From JAITVB01 sp031553805 (lineage in GTDB: Bacteria; Bacteroidota; Bacteroidia; Bacteroidales; Rikenellaceae), in NCBI GenBank assembly GCA_031553805.1, contig JAVBLC010000007.1, positions 1 to 64,000 on the forward strand: a stretch of DNA of 64,000 bases, written 5' to 3'. Below the pieces are notes generated by a model. The model was not told the origin of the DNA and did not search any database. It saw only the letters and a list, made by a program, of their open reading frames with translations. Below, piece by piece: positions 17,747-26,286 of this stretch. The translations under genes were made by a program, and so were the position numbers. Numbering within the stretch: position 1 is the first letter of the stretch; every line of letters begins with the position of its first letter.

Positions 17747-18907
17747 ATGAAAAATAGAATTGCCGGTTTTGCCGTCGTTTCGGCCTTTGCCTTGCTCGCC
17801 GCCTGCTCGGGCAACGATGTGGCGACGATCAAGGGAACCTTCAGTAGCGTAGACAAAAAGACAGTCTACCTCGACTATATCACCACCAACGGCATCAGCC
17901 CCCAGGACTCGGCCACGACCGATAACAAGGGCCGCTTCCGGATGAAGGTGCCCATCGTCACCGGTACCCCGTCGTTCTACAACCTGCGCTACGGCAACTA
18001 CACGATCCCGCTGTTGCTTTCGCCCGGCGAAAAGGTCGAGGTGCGTTCGCTCGGCAACCTGTCACGCAACTACCTGGTCGATGGTTCGAACGACTCGCAA
18101 CTACTCAAGGAGTTGTCGGAACAGATGTTCCACTCGCGGGCCGAACTCGATTCGCTCCAACAGCTCTATGTGAGCATCGGCGAGAACGACGAAGTAGCCC
18201 GCCGCTTCATCATCAGCGAATACAACCGGATCTTTATGCGCCAGAAACGCGAAATGATCGCCTTCGTAGTGACCAACCCCAACTCGCTGGCCTCGATCTA
18301 CGCCCTCTACCAGAAGATGCCCAACGGCGAAAATATCTTTGGCGACCGCAACGACTTCCTGTATTACCGGATGGTGTCGGACTCGCTCAACAAGCGTTTC
18401 CCGACCTCGCCCCACGTCCTTTCGCTCCGGAAAGATGTCGAGCAGATGGAAAACGTGATCCGCCTCGAAAACATGGTCGACCAGGCGGCCAACCAGTCCA
18501 GCATTTCTTTCCCCGACATTGATCTGCCCGATATGTACGGACAGCGGGTGAAACTCTCTTCACTCAAAGACAAGGTCATCCTGCTCGATTTCTGGATGGC
18601 CCAAAACGCCCAGAGCCGGATGCAGAACGCCGAATTGCTCGAAATCTACCGGAAATACGCTTCGAACGGATTTGAGGTCTACCAAGTTTCCCTCGACGAG
18701 TCGAAGCCGACGTGGATTACCACGGTACAGGACCAACGGCTGCCGTGGATCAGCGTGTGCGACTTCAACGGGGTGAGATCGCCCGCCGCCCGGGCTTACG
18801 GGATCACCTCACTCCCGGCCAACGTGCTGATCGACCGCGAAGGCCGGATCATCGCCCGCAACATCTCCCTCGATCGCCTCGAGGAACGCCTGAAGGCACT
18901 GTTTTAA
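17747..18907 (+). CDS. TlpA/AhpC-like lipoprotein without redox cysteines
   Basis: 386-residue predicted lipoprotein (signal ending in FALLAACSG). The N-terminal part (about 25-130) looks like the DUF4369 domain that precedes thioredoxin folds in Bacteroidetes. The C-terminal part (about 250-386) has a TlpA fold with VILLDFWMAQNAQSRMQN and the cis-Pro region SLPANVLIDREGRI. The place of the CxxC motif is N287-A-Q-S290, so both cysteines are gone and thiol-disulfide exchange by this site is not expected. A structural or binding role is possible. lpxH follows 35 bases later. Confidence 0.85.
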   Translation: MKNRIAGFAVVSAFALLAACSGNDVATIKGTFSSVDKKTVYLDYITTNGISPQDSATTDNKGRFRMKVPIVTGTPSFYNLRYGNYTIPLLLSPGEKVEVRSLGNLSRNYLVDGSNDSQLLKELSEQMFHSRAELDSLQQLYVSIGENDEVARRFIISEYNRIFMRQKREMIAFVVTNPNSLASIYALYQKMPNGENIFGDRNDFLYYRMVSDSLNKRFPTSPHVLSLRKDVEQMENVIRLENMVDQAANQSSISFPDIDLPDMYGQRVKLSSLKDKVILLDFWMAQNAQSRMQNAELLEIYRKYASNGFEVYQVSLDESKPTWITTVQDQRLPWISVCDFNGVRSPAARAYGITSLPANVLIDREGRIIARNISLDRLEERLKALF

Positions 18908-18942
18908 ACAGCGGATGCACCGGTCCGCACCACACCGCTAAG

Positions 18943-19677
18943 ATGGCTTATTACTTTGCATCCGACGTCCATCTGGGGCTTGCCGCCGGCAACGATCCCG
19001 CGGAACGCGAACGGCGTTTCGTCGTCTGGTTGCAAACGGTTGAAGCCGATGCCGAAGGGGTTTTCCTGGCGGGCGACATCTTCGATTTCTGGTTTGAATA
19101 CCGGCGCGTGGCCTCCAAAGGATTTTCGGCCGTATTCGCCCAACTGGCACGAATGACGGCGGGGGGCATTCCCGTTCATTTCTTCCCCGGCAACCACGAT
19201 ATGTGGACACGAGATTTCTTCCGGCGCGAGTGCGGCATGACCGTCCACGGCGACGGCGATTTATTTGAATTGGCCGGCAAACACGTTTACGTGGCCCACG
19301 GCGACCGTCCCGAAGATTATTTCCTCTCGATTATTTACTACGCTTTCCGTTCGCGGTTCCTGCGGGGCGTGTTCGAAACGTTCGTGCACCCCGACCTGGC
19401 CACGTGGTTCGGACAGCGGTGGTCGGGACACAGCCGCGCGACGGGCGCCGCCCACCACACTTTTGGCGGCGAAGCGGAACACACCGTGCAATTTGCCCGC
19501 AAAATCCTGAAAAATACGGCGGTCGACTATTTTGTTTTCGGCCACCTGCATACCCCGGCCACTTATGCGCTGACGCCGACGACGACCCTCTTCGTGCTGG
19601 GCGACTGGATCGGGGCGGTGCCGGTCTACGGCCGTTTAGCCCTCGACGGAACTTTTTCGTTGGTGGAATACCGCTAA
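18943..19677 (+). CDS. lpxH: UDP-2,3-diacylglucosamine pyrophosphatase-type phosphoesterase
   Basis: 244-residue metallophosphoesterase matching LpxH, which hydrolyses UDP-2,3-diacylglucosamine to lipid X in lipid A synthesis at the inner membrane. Metal-binding motifs are visible in order: ASDVHLG, GDIFDFW, GNHD, then HGD and GHLHTPA. The ATG at 18943 starts directly at the first motif; the longer frame upstream overlaps the previous gene and is rejected. Confidence 0.9.
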   Translation: MAYYFASDVHLGLAAGNDPAERERRFVVWLQTVEADAEGVFLAGDIFDFWFEYRRVASKGFSAVFAQLARMTAGGIPVHFFPGNHDMWTRDFFRRECGMTVHGDGDLFELAGKHVYVAHGDRPEDYFLSIIYYAFRSRFLRGVFETFVHPDLATWFGQRWSGHSRATGAAHHTFGGEAEHTVQFARKILKNTAVDYFVFGHLHTPATYALTPTTTLFVLGDWIGAVPVYGRLALDGTFSLVEYR

Positions 19678-19690
19678 AACCGATCATTTG

Positions 19691-20101
19691 ATGGAAGAAC
19701 TTTTATTGCGGGAGGCCGCCATAGCACCCGATGACAACGTGCTGGCCCAAACACTCGGAACGACCTACGGAACCTATCGAGAATTGATGGAGCGGCTCAC
19801 TGCCGACGGACTCACCGCCGACTGGAAGTTCTACAACGACGGCAAAGCGTGGCTCTGCAAAATATCAAACAAGAAAAAGACAGTCGCCTGGGGCGCGGTC
19901 TTCGGGCAAGGTTTTCGGCTAACCTTTTATTTTACAGAAAAGACGCTGCCGGGTGTGCTCGAATTGGGGGTCGACCTGGATGATGATTTCCGTTGCGAAG
20001 AAGCCTTAGGCAAGTTGATTCCCGTGATTGTCTACGTCGATCTGGATAAAAAACTCGATGCGATCAAAAAAGTCATCGACTACAAAAAATCGTTGAAATA
20101 A
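19691..20101 (+). CDS. DUF3788 family protein
   Basis: 136-residue soluble protein resembling DUF3788: a helical N-terminus followed by DWKFYNDGKAWLCKI and WGAVFGQGFRLTFYF, and a C-terminal YVDLDKKLDAIKKVIDYK. The family function is unknown; the fold may bind a small molecule. The ATG at 19691 is preferred over the TTG one codon earlier. It follows lpxH by 13 bases, so co-transcription is likely. Confidence 0.75.
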   Translation: MEELLLREAAIAPDDNVLAQTLGTTYGTYRELMERLTADGLTADWKFYNDGKAWLCKISNKKKTVAWGAVFGQGFRLTFYFTEKTLPGVLELGVDLDDDFRCEEALGKLIPVIVYVDLDKKLDAIKKVIDYKKSLK

Positions 20102-20237
20102 CACGCCTTGTGTGGAAAATAAAACCCGATCGTTTGAAAAATAACGATTGGGTTTCGTAATTTCTTGGGGAAATATTTGCGTTTTCCCGGCGAATTATAA
20201 TATCTTGCGTTCCGCTTACTACCAATACACAAACACA

Positions 20238-20807
20238 ATGACACAAGAGATCGGAACCAAGATCAAGAATTTGCGGGAGAGCGCAGCCATGGCCCCCGAG
20301 GAATTGGCCCAGCGCGCCAATATATCGGCAGAACAGCTCAAGCGGATCGAACAAAGTCAGGTAACGCCGACGATGGCGGTAATGTCGCGCGTGGCGCGGG
20401 TACTGGGCGTACGCCTGGGCACACTGCTCGACGGCGAGGAACACGCCGGCCCGGTCGTGTGCCGCCACCGCGACGAAGCACAGACCGTGCGCGTCACCGG
20501 CCAGGAGGCCGACCCGAAAGGCCATCTTAACTTCTTCGCCCTGGCCGAAGGTAAGAAAGACCGACATATGGAGCCGCTGATCGTCGACGTCGCCGCCGCT
20601 ACGAGCGACGTCGCCCCGATGTCGCACCACGAGGGCGAAGAGTTCCTCTACGTGCTCTCGGGCAAAGTGCGGATCGAGTACGCCACCGAAGTCTATGAAT
20701 TGGGCGTGGGTGACAGCATCTATTATGACTCGATCGTGCCTCACCATGTGTCGGCCGTCGAGGGTGAAAGCGCACGCGTGCTGGCTGTGTTGTATGCCCC
20801 GATGTAA
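20238..20807 (+). CDS. XRE-family regulator with cupin domain
   Basis: 189-residue protein with an N-terminal helix-turn-helix (about 5-65; PEELAQRANISAEQLKRIEQ) and a C-terminal cupin barrel (about 110-185; HEGEEFLYVLSGKVRIEY, then DSIYYDSIVPHHV). HTH-cupin proteins usually sense a small ligand and control nearby metabolism. The ATG at 20238 puts the HTH at the N-terminus. It lies upstream of the acyl-CoA ligase gene, a plausible target. Confidence 0.88.
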   Translation: MTQEIGTKIKNLRESAAMAPEELAQRANISAEQLKRIEQSQVTPTMAVMSRVARVLGVRLGTLLDGEEHAGPVVCRHRDEAQTVRVTGQEADPKGHLNFFALAEGKKDRHMEPLIVDVAAATSDVAPMSHHEGEEFLYVLSGKVRIEYATEVYELGVGDSIYYDSIVPHHVSAVEGESARVLAVLYAPM

Positions 20808-20841
20808 CGGTTGGGGGTCGTAGTTTTTCAAAAAGATTTCA

Positions 20842-20937
20842 ATGGAATTTACCAACCTGCGCTTTTTCCGCCCCGCCTCCTGTGGAGTCGACGGCGGGCT
20901 CCGGCTGGTGAATGTGACCATAGCTCATAACTTTTAA
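20842..20937 (+). CDS. Leader peptide candidate 1
   Basis: A 31-codon reading frame starting MEFTNLRFFRP and ending ...AHNF fills most of the first 105-bp repeat unit. It is in the same frame as the downstream ligase but closed by TAA. It could be an upstream ORF controlling the ligase, or only a by-product of the repeat. Confidence 0.3.
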   Translation: MEFTNLRFFRPASCGVDGGLRLVNVTIAHNF

Positions 20938-20946
20938 CGATTCCCT

Positions 20947-21042
20947 ATGGAATTTACCAACCTGCGCTTTCTCCGCCCCGCCTCCTGCGGAGTCGACGAC
21001 AGGCTCCGGTTGGTGAATGTGACCATAATTCATAACCTTTAA
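20947..21042 (+). CDS. Leader peptide candidate 2
   Basis: Second 31-codon copy, starting MEFTNLRFLRP. It differs from copy 1 at five amino acids and stays open to the same TAA. Both reading frames being intact is notable, but with so few changes selection cannot be judged. Confidence 0.3.
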   Translation: MEFTNLRFLRPASCGVDDRLRLVNVTIIHNL

Positions 21043-21051
21043 CGATTCCCT

Positions 21052-22704
21052 ATGGAATTCCTCGAAAAAACCCTCGGGCAGATGCTCGAGCATTATGCCG
21101 CCGCACAGCCCGACCACGATTTCATGGTCTACTCCGACCGCGGCCTGCGCTTCACCTACGACGAGTTTAACCGTCGCGTCGACGATTTTGCCAAAGGACT
21201 GCTCGCCCTCGGCGTCAAGAAAGACGACAAGGTGGGCATTTGGGCCAAGAACGTGCCCGACTGGCTGACGATCCTCTTCGCCACGGCCAAGGTGGGTGGG
21301 GTGCTGGTGACGATCAACACCAACTACAAGACCCACGAGCTGGAGTACCTGCTCAAGGATTCGGATATACACACCCTGTGCCTGGTGAACGGCTACCGCG
21401 ACAGCGACTACGTGCAGATGGTCTACGACCTGGTGCCCGAGTTGAAAACCACACAGCGGGGACACCTGCACAGTGAAAAATTCCCGGCGCTGCGCAACGT
21501 CGTTTACATCGGCCAGGAAAAACAGCGCGGGATGTACACCACCGCAGAACTGAACACCATCGGCCGGTACACCGATCCCAAGTTGCTCGACGAGGCCCAG
21601 GCCAACACCAGTTGCCACGATGTGGTCAACATTCAATACACCTCGGGGACGACCGGTTTCCCGAAAGGCGTGATGCTTTCGCACTACAACATCCTAAACA
21701 ACGGGCTGGCCACGGGCGACTGTATGGCTTTCACCCCGGCCGACAAGGTACTGACCACCGTGCCGCTGTTCCACTGTTTCGGATGTGTGCTCTCGCTTTG
21801 CGCCGTGATCACCCACGGGTCGACGATGGTGATAGTCGAGGATTTCGACCCGCTGAAAGTGCTGGCTTCGATCCACAAGGAACGTTGCACCGCCCTCTAC
21901 GGCGTGCCGACGATGTTCATCGCTGAACTCAACCACCCGATGTTCGATATGTTCGACCTCTCGTCGCTCCGCACCGGCATCATGGCAGGCGCCCCCTGCC
22001 CCATCGAAACGATGAAGCAGGTGATGGAGAGGATGTATTGCAAAGACCTGATCATCGTCTACGGCCTCACCGAAACCTCGCCCGGGATGACCGCCACCCG
22101 CATGACCGACTCGCCCGAGATCCGTGCCACTACCGTCGGCCGCGCCTATCCCGGCGTCGAGGTGCGGATCCTTGATCCCGAAACACACCAGGAATGCCCC
22201 CCCGGCACCGTAGGCGAATTCTGCTGCCGCGGCTACAACGTGATGAAAGGCTATTACAAAAAACCGAAGGAAACCGCCGAAGTCATCGACAAAAACGGAT
22301 TCCTCCACTCGGGCGACCTCGGCGTCATGGACGAACAAGGCTATTTCCGCGTTACCGGGCGTATCAAAGAAATGATCATCCGCGGCGGCGAAAACGTCTA
22401 CCCCCGCGAAATCGAAAACTTCCTCTACGAAATGCCCCAAATCGAAGCGATCGAAGTAGCCGGGCTGCCCAGTCCCAAATACGGAGAACAGGTAGCTGCC
22501 TACATCCGCGTCAAAAAAGGCATGACACTCACCGAAGAAGAAGTCACACTCTACTGCCGCGGACAGATCTCACGATATAAAATCCCGAAGTATATCTTCT
22601 TCGTCGAAGAATTCCCCATGACAGCCAGCGGCAAAATCCAAAAATACAAACTCAAAGAAACCGGCCTCAAAACCCTCGCCGCCCGAGGTATCGCCGTCGA
22701 ATAA
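21052..22704 (+). CDS. AMP-binding acyl-CoA synthetase
   Basis: 550-residue adenylate-forming ligase, probably a fatty acid-CoA ligase that activates a carboxylate with ATP and CoA. Motifs: phosphate loop YTSGTTGFPKGV (about 195), YGLTETSPG (about 340), the hinge GRIKEMIIRGGENVYPREIE (about 438), and the catalytic lysine in ASGKIQKYK (about 526). Chain length cannot be read from the sequence. The start lies at the junction of the 105-bp repeats. Confidence 0.9.
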   Translation: MEFLEKTLGQMLEHYAAAQPDHDFMVYSDRGLRFTYDEFNRRVDDFAKGLLALGVKKDDKVGIWAKNVPDWLTILFATAKVGGVLVTINTNYKTHELEYLLKDSDIHTLCLVNGYRDSDYVQMVYDLVPELKTTQRGHLHSEKFPALRNVVYIGQEKQRGMYTTAELNTIGRYTDPKLLDEAQANTSCHDVVNIQYTSGTTGFPKGVMLSHYNILNNGLATGDCMAFTPADKVLTTVPLFHCFGCVLSLCAVITHGSTMVIVEDFDPLKVLASIHKERCTALYGVPTMFIAELNHPMFDMFDLSSLRTGIMAGAPCPIETMKQVMERMYCKDLIIVYGLTETSPGMTATRMTDSPEIRATTVGRAYPGVEVRILDPETHQECPPGTVGEFCCRGYNVMKGYYKKPKETAEVIDKNGFLHSGDLGVMDEQGYFRVTGRIKEMIIRGGENVYPREIENFLYEMPQIEAIEVAGLPSPKYGEQVAAYIRVKKGMTLTEEEVTLYCRGQISRYKIPKYIFFVEEFPMTASGKIQKYKLKETGLKTLAARGIAVE

Positions 22705-22749
22705 CCCACCCGCCGCTCGGAGGATAAGGTGTTGAATCCGGCTCTGACT

Positions 22750-22808
22750 GGCACTTTTTGTAAAAAGTGCCTCAAAAACTTTACTGGAAAGCTATGCTTT
22801 CCTTGACT
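22750..22808 (+). repeat. Dispersed repeat, copy C
   Basis: The palindrome with core CTTTTTGTAAAAAG (22750-22771, stem ends GGCA and TGCC) is followed by a GGAAAGC-tat-GCTTTCC hairpin and CTTGACTTACTTTA, as in copies B and G but with the middle part missing. Its left flank is the CTCTGACTGG type. Confidence 0.65.
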
Positions 22809-22827
22809 TACTTTACTCAGCCTTAAA

Positions 22828-22923
22828 AAAGGTTTTTAGAAAGAAGAAGACCATTTTCCTGCGTAGCGATCGTGATTCCGATCCGTTTACAGGAAAATGG
22901 TCTTCTTCTTTCTAAAAACCTTT
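22828..22923. repeat. Perfect 34-bp inverted repeat
   Basis: Arms 22828-22861 and 22890-22923 are exact reverse complements. The 28-base loop itself holds GATCG and CGATC. Weaker pairing continues outward toward 22801 and 22940. It lies between the convergent ligase and xerD genes and has no coding capacity. The rest of the 22705-23044 gap holds repeat copies C and D and nothing else recognisable. Confidence 0.85.
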
Positions 22924-22978
22924 ACTAAAACTAAGCAAGGGGGCAGGGGAAACGAAATTTCCCAGAAAAATTTTTGGT

Positions 22979-23000
22979 GCCGCTTTTTATAAAAAGCGGC
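22979..23000. repeat. Dispersed palindrome, copy D
   Basis: Perfect palindrome with core CTTTTTATAAAAAG and stem ends GCCG and CGGC, followed by AGTCGAAGC. It sits just past the stop of the leftward xerD gene and may end transcription from either side. Confidence 0.7.
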
Positions 23001-23044
23001 AGTCGAAGCAAGGTTCAACACCTCGCCTCTGGGCAACGAGCAGG

Positions 23045-23947
23045 TTACTCGGTGTGGGCCAGGGGGTGGTTTGTGGCGACGCTTTCGTGGAGGTATTCTT
23101 TGTTGAGGTGGGTGTAGATTTCGGTGGTAAGGATTGATTCGTGGCCTAGCATTTCCTGGACGACGCGAATGTCGGCTCCGCCTTGGATGAGGTGTGTGGC
23201 GAAGGAGTGGCGAAAGGTGTGTGGGCTGACGTTTTTGTTGATTCCGGCGTCGGCTACGGAGCGTTTGATAATCATGAAGATCATTACTCGGGACAGGGGA
23301 CGTCCTTTATTGTTAAGAAACAGAAAGTCTTTGTATTTGCTTTCAACGGTTTTTGAGCGTCGTTGTTCGAGGTATAGCCGGATAGCGCGGACGGCTTCAC
23401 CGCTGACGGGGACGAGCCGTTGTTTGTCGCCTTTGCCGGTAACACGCATATAGCCGTCGTCGAAGAAGAGGTCGGAAAGTTGGAGGTTGACCGCTTCGCT
23501 CACGCGCAGGCCACAACTGTAGAGGGTTTCGATGATGGCGCGGTTGCGATGGCCTTGCGGCTGGCTCAGGTCGATGCCTTCAAGCACGGCGATAATCTCT
23601 TCGGTCGAGAGCACGTCGGGCAGTTTGCGTTTGGTCTTGGGGCTCTGGATGAGTTCGGTCGGCCGAACCTCGATCTTGTCGTTGATCAGCAGAAAATTAT
23701 AAAAACTCTTGATGCCGCTGAGCGTACGGGCCTGGGTGGTGCGATTGACTTTCTGGTCGTAGAGGTTGGCGAGAAACTCTTCGATGTGGTGCATCGTCAC
23801 CTCTTCGGGCGGGATGCCGTAGCGGCTCTCGATGAACGCAGCCAGGCGCTTCAGGTCGCGAAAATAGGCTTCGAGGGTATTCGAAGATAGGTTTTTCTCC
23901 AACTTGATGTAGGCGCGGTAATCTTCGAAATAATCTTCCCAGGACAT
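23045..23947 (-). CDS. xerD: Site-specific tyrosine recombinase
   Basis: 300-residue XerD/XerC-type recombinase that resolves chromosome dimers at dif. The N-terminal SAM-like domain (about 5-90) is followed by the catalytic domain with Arg in YSCGLRVSEA, His-x-x-Arg in HTFRHSFATH, His in LGHESI, and the Tyr nucleophile in TTEIYTHL. Length and context (single gene, no integrase partner genes or attachment sites) point to the housekeeping enzyme; C and D paralogues are hard to separate. Confidence 0.9.
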   Translation of the reverse strand: MSWEDYFEDYRAYIKLEKNLSSNTLEAYFRDLKRLAAFIESRYGIPPEEVTMHHIEEFLANLYDQKVNRTTQARTLSGIKSFYNFLLINDKIEVRPTELIQSPKTKRKLPDVLSTEEIIAVLEGIDLSQPQGHRNRAIIETLYSCGLRVSEAVNLQLSDLFFDDGYMRVTGKGDKQRLVPVSGEAVRAIRLYLEQRRSKTVESKYKDFLFLNNKGRPLSRVMIFMIIKRSVADAGINKNVSPHTFRHSFATHLIQGGADIRVVQEMLGHESILTTEIYTHLNKEYLHESVATNHPLAHTE

Positions 23948-23987
23948 CTTTTACTCTAATATTATGTAAAGTTACAACGAAAAAAAT

Positions 23988-23995
23988 TATCTTTG
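23988..23995 (+). promoter_or_regulatory. Promoter -7 box for the S37 peptidase
   Basis: TATCTTTG matches the Bacteroidetes -7 box, 29 bases before the start codon at 24025. The short gap to xerD on the other strand holds both promoters. Confidence 0.55.
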
Positions 23996-24024
23996 TTTCT
24001 GTGAACCGTTAAAAACCGGGAATA

Positions 24025-25383
24025 ATGAGGAAATACACAAAAAAGCTTCTTTTATTACTTTTTTCGACTTTTTTGCTATTGGGAAGCGTCTCATCCGGGG
24101 CGATGGCACAGCTTCCGCGGGGCACCGGACAAACCCCGACGCTGGTTGCCGCGCAATCGCTCGGCCAGCGGTTACAGTCGCTCGACGGGGTGGTTTCTGC
24201 CCAGCAGATAGAGAAGGGGGCTTACAACGAGAAATGGGTGGTGATGATCACCCAGCCTATCGACTACCGGCACCCTGAGCAGGGAACTTTCTCACAACGG
24301 TTTACGGTGTGTCACGCGGGTTTCGACCGGCCGACGGTGATGGTCACCGAGGGTTACCAGGCGGCTTACGCCCAGCGCCCGGGTTGGGCTGATGAACTTT
24401 CCAAGATATTCAATACCAACGTGGTGGTGGTGGAACACCGTTATTTCGACGCCTCAACCCCCGACCCGATCGACTGGCAATATCTGACGGTCGAAAACGC
24501 AATGTATGACCTGCACCGGATCAACGGACGGATGAAGACTGTCTATCCCGGCAAATGGATCTCGACCGGCATCAGCAAGGGAGGCAGCACGACGATCATG
24601 TACCGCGCGTGGTTCCCCGGTGACGTCGACATTTCGGTGCCTTACGTAGGCCCAATCAATTTTTCGGTGGAAGACGGCCGGCACGAGCCATTTTTGGAGA
24701 CTGTCGGCACACCGGCTGAACGCAAGGCTGTGCTCGATTTCCAAACCGAAGTACTGAAACGCCGCGCAGCGCTGATGCCGATGTTCAAGGGCTATTGCGA
24801 CGAAAAAGGTTATGTGTTCCGTGTGCCGCTCGATGAGATTTACGACCTGTGCGTGCTTGAATATTCTTTCTCGCACTGGCAGTGGGGCACCGCGATCGAA
24901 AAAGTTCCGCCGGTGACGGCTTCCGATAAAGACCTGTTCGACTATTTCATCACGTCGGTCGATCCCGACTATTTTGCCATGGGCGGGCCGCACGTTTCGT
25001 TCTATGTGCAGGCCTCGCGCGAGTTCGGCTATTATGGCTACGATACGAAACCATTCAAAGGGTTGCTGGCCCGTGATTCAGAAGTGGATTACCTCAACCG
25101 GGTGATGCTGCCGGCCGACGTACCGGTCGAAAAGTTCGACGCGCGGGCGATGAAATTCGTCCGGAAATACCTGCTGAAGAACGACCCGAAGATGATCTTC
25201 ATCTACGGCGGGGTTGACCCGTGGACGGCGTCGGGCATCACCGACCCCAAATATTTCAAGGGCAAGCAGAACATGATGCTCGTCATCCAGCCCGGCGGCA
25301 GCCACCGCACCCGCATCAACACGCTGCCCGAGGCCGAGAAGAAAGAAGTTATCGAAACGATCACCCGCTGGCTGGCCGAATAA
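24025..25383 (+). CDS. S37-family exported peptidase
   Basis: 452-residue exported protein with a signal peptide (hydrophobic to about residue 28, MAQ). It matches the S37 (PS-10/tripeptidyl aminopeptidase) family of serine peptidases. The nucleophile is likely the Ser of STGISKGGSTT (about 190), with Asp in YGGVDPWTAS and His in PGGSHRTR. It probably trims peptides in the periplasm. Its TAA stop overlaps the prmA start (TAATG), so translation is coupled. Confidence 0.88.
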   Translation: MRKYTKKLLLLLFSTFLLLGSVSSGAMAQLPRGTGQTPTLVAAQSLGQRLQSLDGVVSAQQIEKGAYNEKWVVMITQPIDYRHPEQGTFSQRFTVCHAGFDRPTVMVTEGYQAAYAQRPGWADELSKIFNTNVVVVEHRYFDASTPDPIDWQYLTVENAMYDLHRINGRMKTVYPGKWISTGISKGGSTTIMYRAWFPGDVDISVPYVGPINFSVEDGRHEPFLETVGTPAERKAVLDFQTEVLKRRAALMPMFKGYCDEKGYVFRVPLDEIYDLCVLEYSFSHWQWGTAIEKVPPVTASDKDLFDYFITSVDPDYFAMGGPHVSFYVQASREFGYYGYDTKPFKGLLARDSEVDYLNRVMLPADVPVEKFDARAMKFVRKYLLKNDPKMIFIYGGVDPWTASGITDPKYFKGKQNMMLVIQPGGSHRTRINTLPEAEKKEVIETITRWLAE

Positions 25384-26219
25384 TGGTTTACTACGAATAT
25401 ACGCTGGTTTTCCCGCAGGACGCTTCTGAAACGGCGTTCGAAATTGCCACGGCCGAGCTGGCCGAGTTGGGATTCGACAGTTTTTCGGAAGAGGCCAATG
25501 AGTTGCACGCCTACATTCCGGAATCGGAATACCTCCTCTTCGAACAAGCGATTACAGACTACCTCAACGAAGCAAGGCATCCGTACACCGCCCGGAAGAT
25601 CGCCGACGACACGAATTGGAACAGCGCCTGGGAATCGAATTTCTCACCGGTCGAGGTCGACAGCCGTTGCCGGGTACGGGCCACGTTCCACGAACCGCAA
25701 CCGGGGGTGGAACACGAGATCGTGATTACCCCGAAAATGTCGTTCGGCACGGGCCACCACGCTACGACCCACCTGATGCTCAGCGCTATGCTCGACCGTT
25801 CGTTTGCCGGGCAGGCGGGGCTCGATATGGGGTCGGGCACAGGGGTGCTGGCCATCCTCGCCGCACGCCTCGGCGCCGCGCACGTCGATGCGGTCGACGT
25901 CGACGAATGGGCGTTTGAGAACAGCATCGAAAATTTTCAGCAGAACGGCGTCAGCGGGCGCGTCACCCCCATCCTGGGCGATGCGGCAGCGATCGTCGGG
26001 AAACGTTACGATTTCATCCTGGCCAACATCAACCGCAACATTTTGCTGCATGACATGGCGGCTTACGCGGCCTGCCTCAATCCCGGCGGCACGCTCTTTA
26101 TGAGCGGTTTCCTGGAGGTCGATATTCCGGCCATCGTAAACAAGGCCGAACCGTTGGGGTTGCACAAAGAGCGACAAAATCTCCGCGAAGGTTGGGCGAT
26201 GGTTGTTTGCAAAAAATAG
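25383..26219 (+). CDS. prmA: Ribosomal protein L11 methyltransferase
   Basis: 278-residue SAM-dependent methylase that trimethylates L11. Seen are the N-terminal substrate domain, the SAM motif LDMGSGTGVLAILAARLGA (about 143), acidic VDVDEWA, and the catalytic-region ANINRNIL. The ATG at 25383 gives MVYYEYTLVF and overlaps the preceding stop by one base. The longer upstream frame is a shadow of the peptidase gene. Confidence 0.93.
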   Translation: MVYYEYTLVFPQDASETAFEIATAELAELGFDSFSEEANELHAYIPESEYLLFEQAITDYLNEARHPYTARKIADDTNWNSAWESNFSPVEVDSRCRVRATFHEPQPGVEHEIVITPKMSFGTGHHATTHLMLSAMLDRSFAGQAGLDMGSGTGVLAILAARLGAAHVDAVDVDEWAFENSIENFQQNGVSGRVTPILGDAAAIVGKRYDFILANINRNILLHDMAAYAACLNPGGTLFMSGFLEVDIPAIVNKAEPLGLHKERQNLREGWAMVVCKK

Positions 26220-26234
26220 CCTGTCACGGGGCGT

Positions 26235-26274
26235 AAAGCAGTACGGCGGGCCGATGGCCCGCCGTACTGCTTTT
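26235..26274. terminator. Bidirectional terminator between prmA and rbsC-like gene
   Basis: Perfect 17-bp GC-rich stem (26235-26251 with 26257-26273) with A run on one side and T run on the other. The two convergent genes end on either side, so it likely serves both. Confidence 0.85.
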
Positions 26275-26286
26275 ATCTCAATGTCA

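Larger units (their letters stand above)
20842..21051 (+). repeat. Two tandem 105-bp units in register with the ligase start
   Basis: Two units of exactly 105 bp start with ATGGAATTT at 20842 and 20947; the next ATGGAATT, at 21052, is the start of the ligase gene. Units differ at only a few bases, and each ends in TAACGATTCCCT just before the next ATG. On the minus strand the same repeat is open and encodes a repeated SLKVM-YGHIHQPEP segment. About 244 bases separate the cupin regulator from the ligase, and this repeat fills nearly all of it. Confidence 0.85.

Noticed and set aside
20842..21051. CRISPR array
   Set aside because: Only two 105-bp units without spacers and no cas genes.
20839..21684. 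A 281-residue minus-strand frame with repeated YGHIHQPEP segments
   Set aside because: The repeat in the product is only the reverse reading of the 105-bp DNA repeat, and the rest lies antisense to the ligase gene. It is noted in case the repeat is coding on that strand, but there is no family match.
23045..23947. Integrase of a mobile element
   Set aside because: The recombinase has the length and pattern of XerD, and no phage or element genes, attachment sites or boundaries are nearby.
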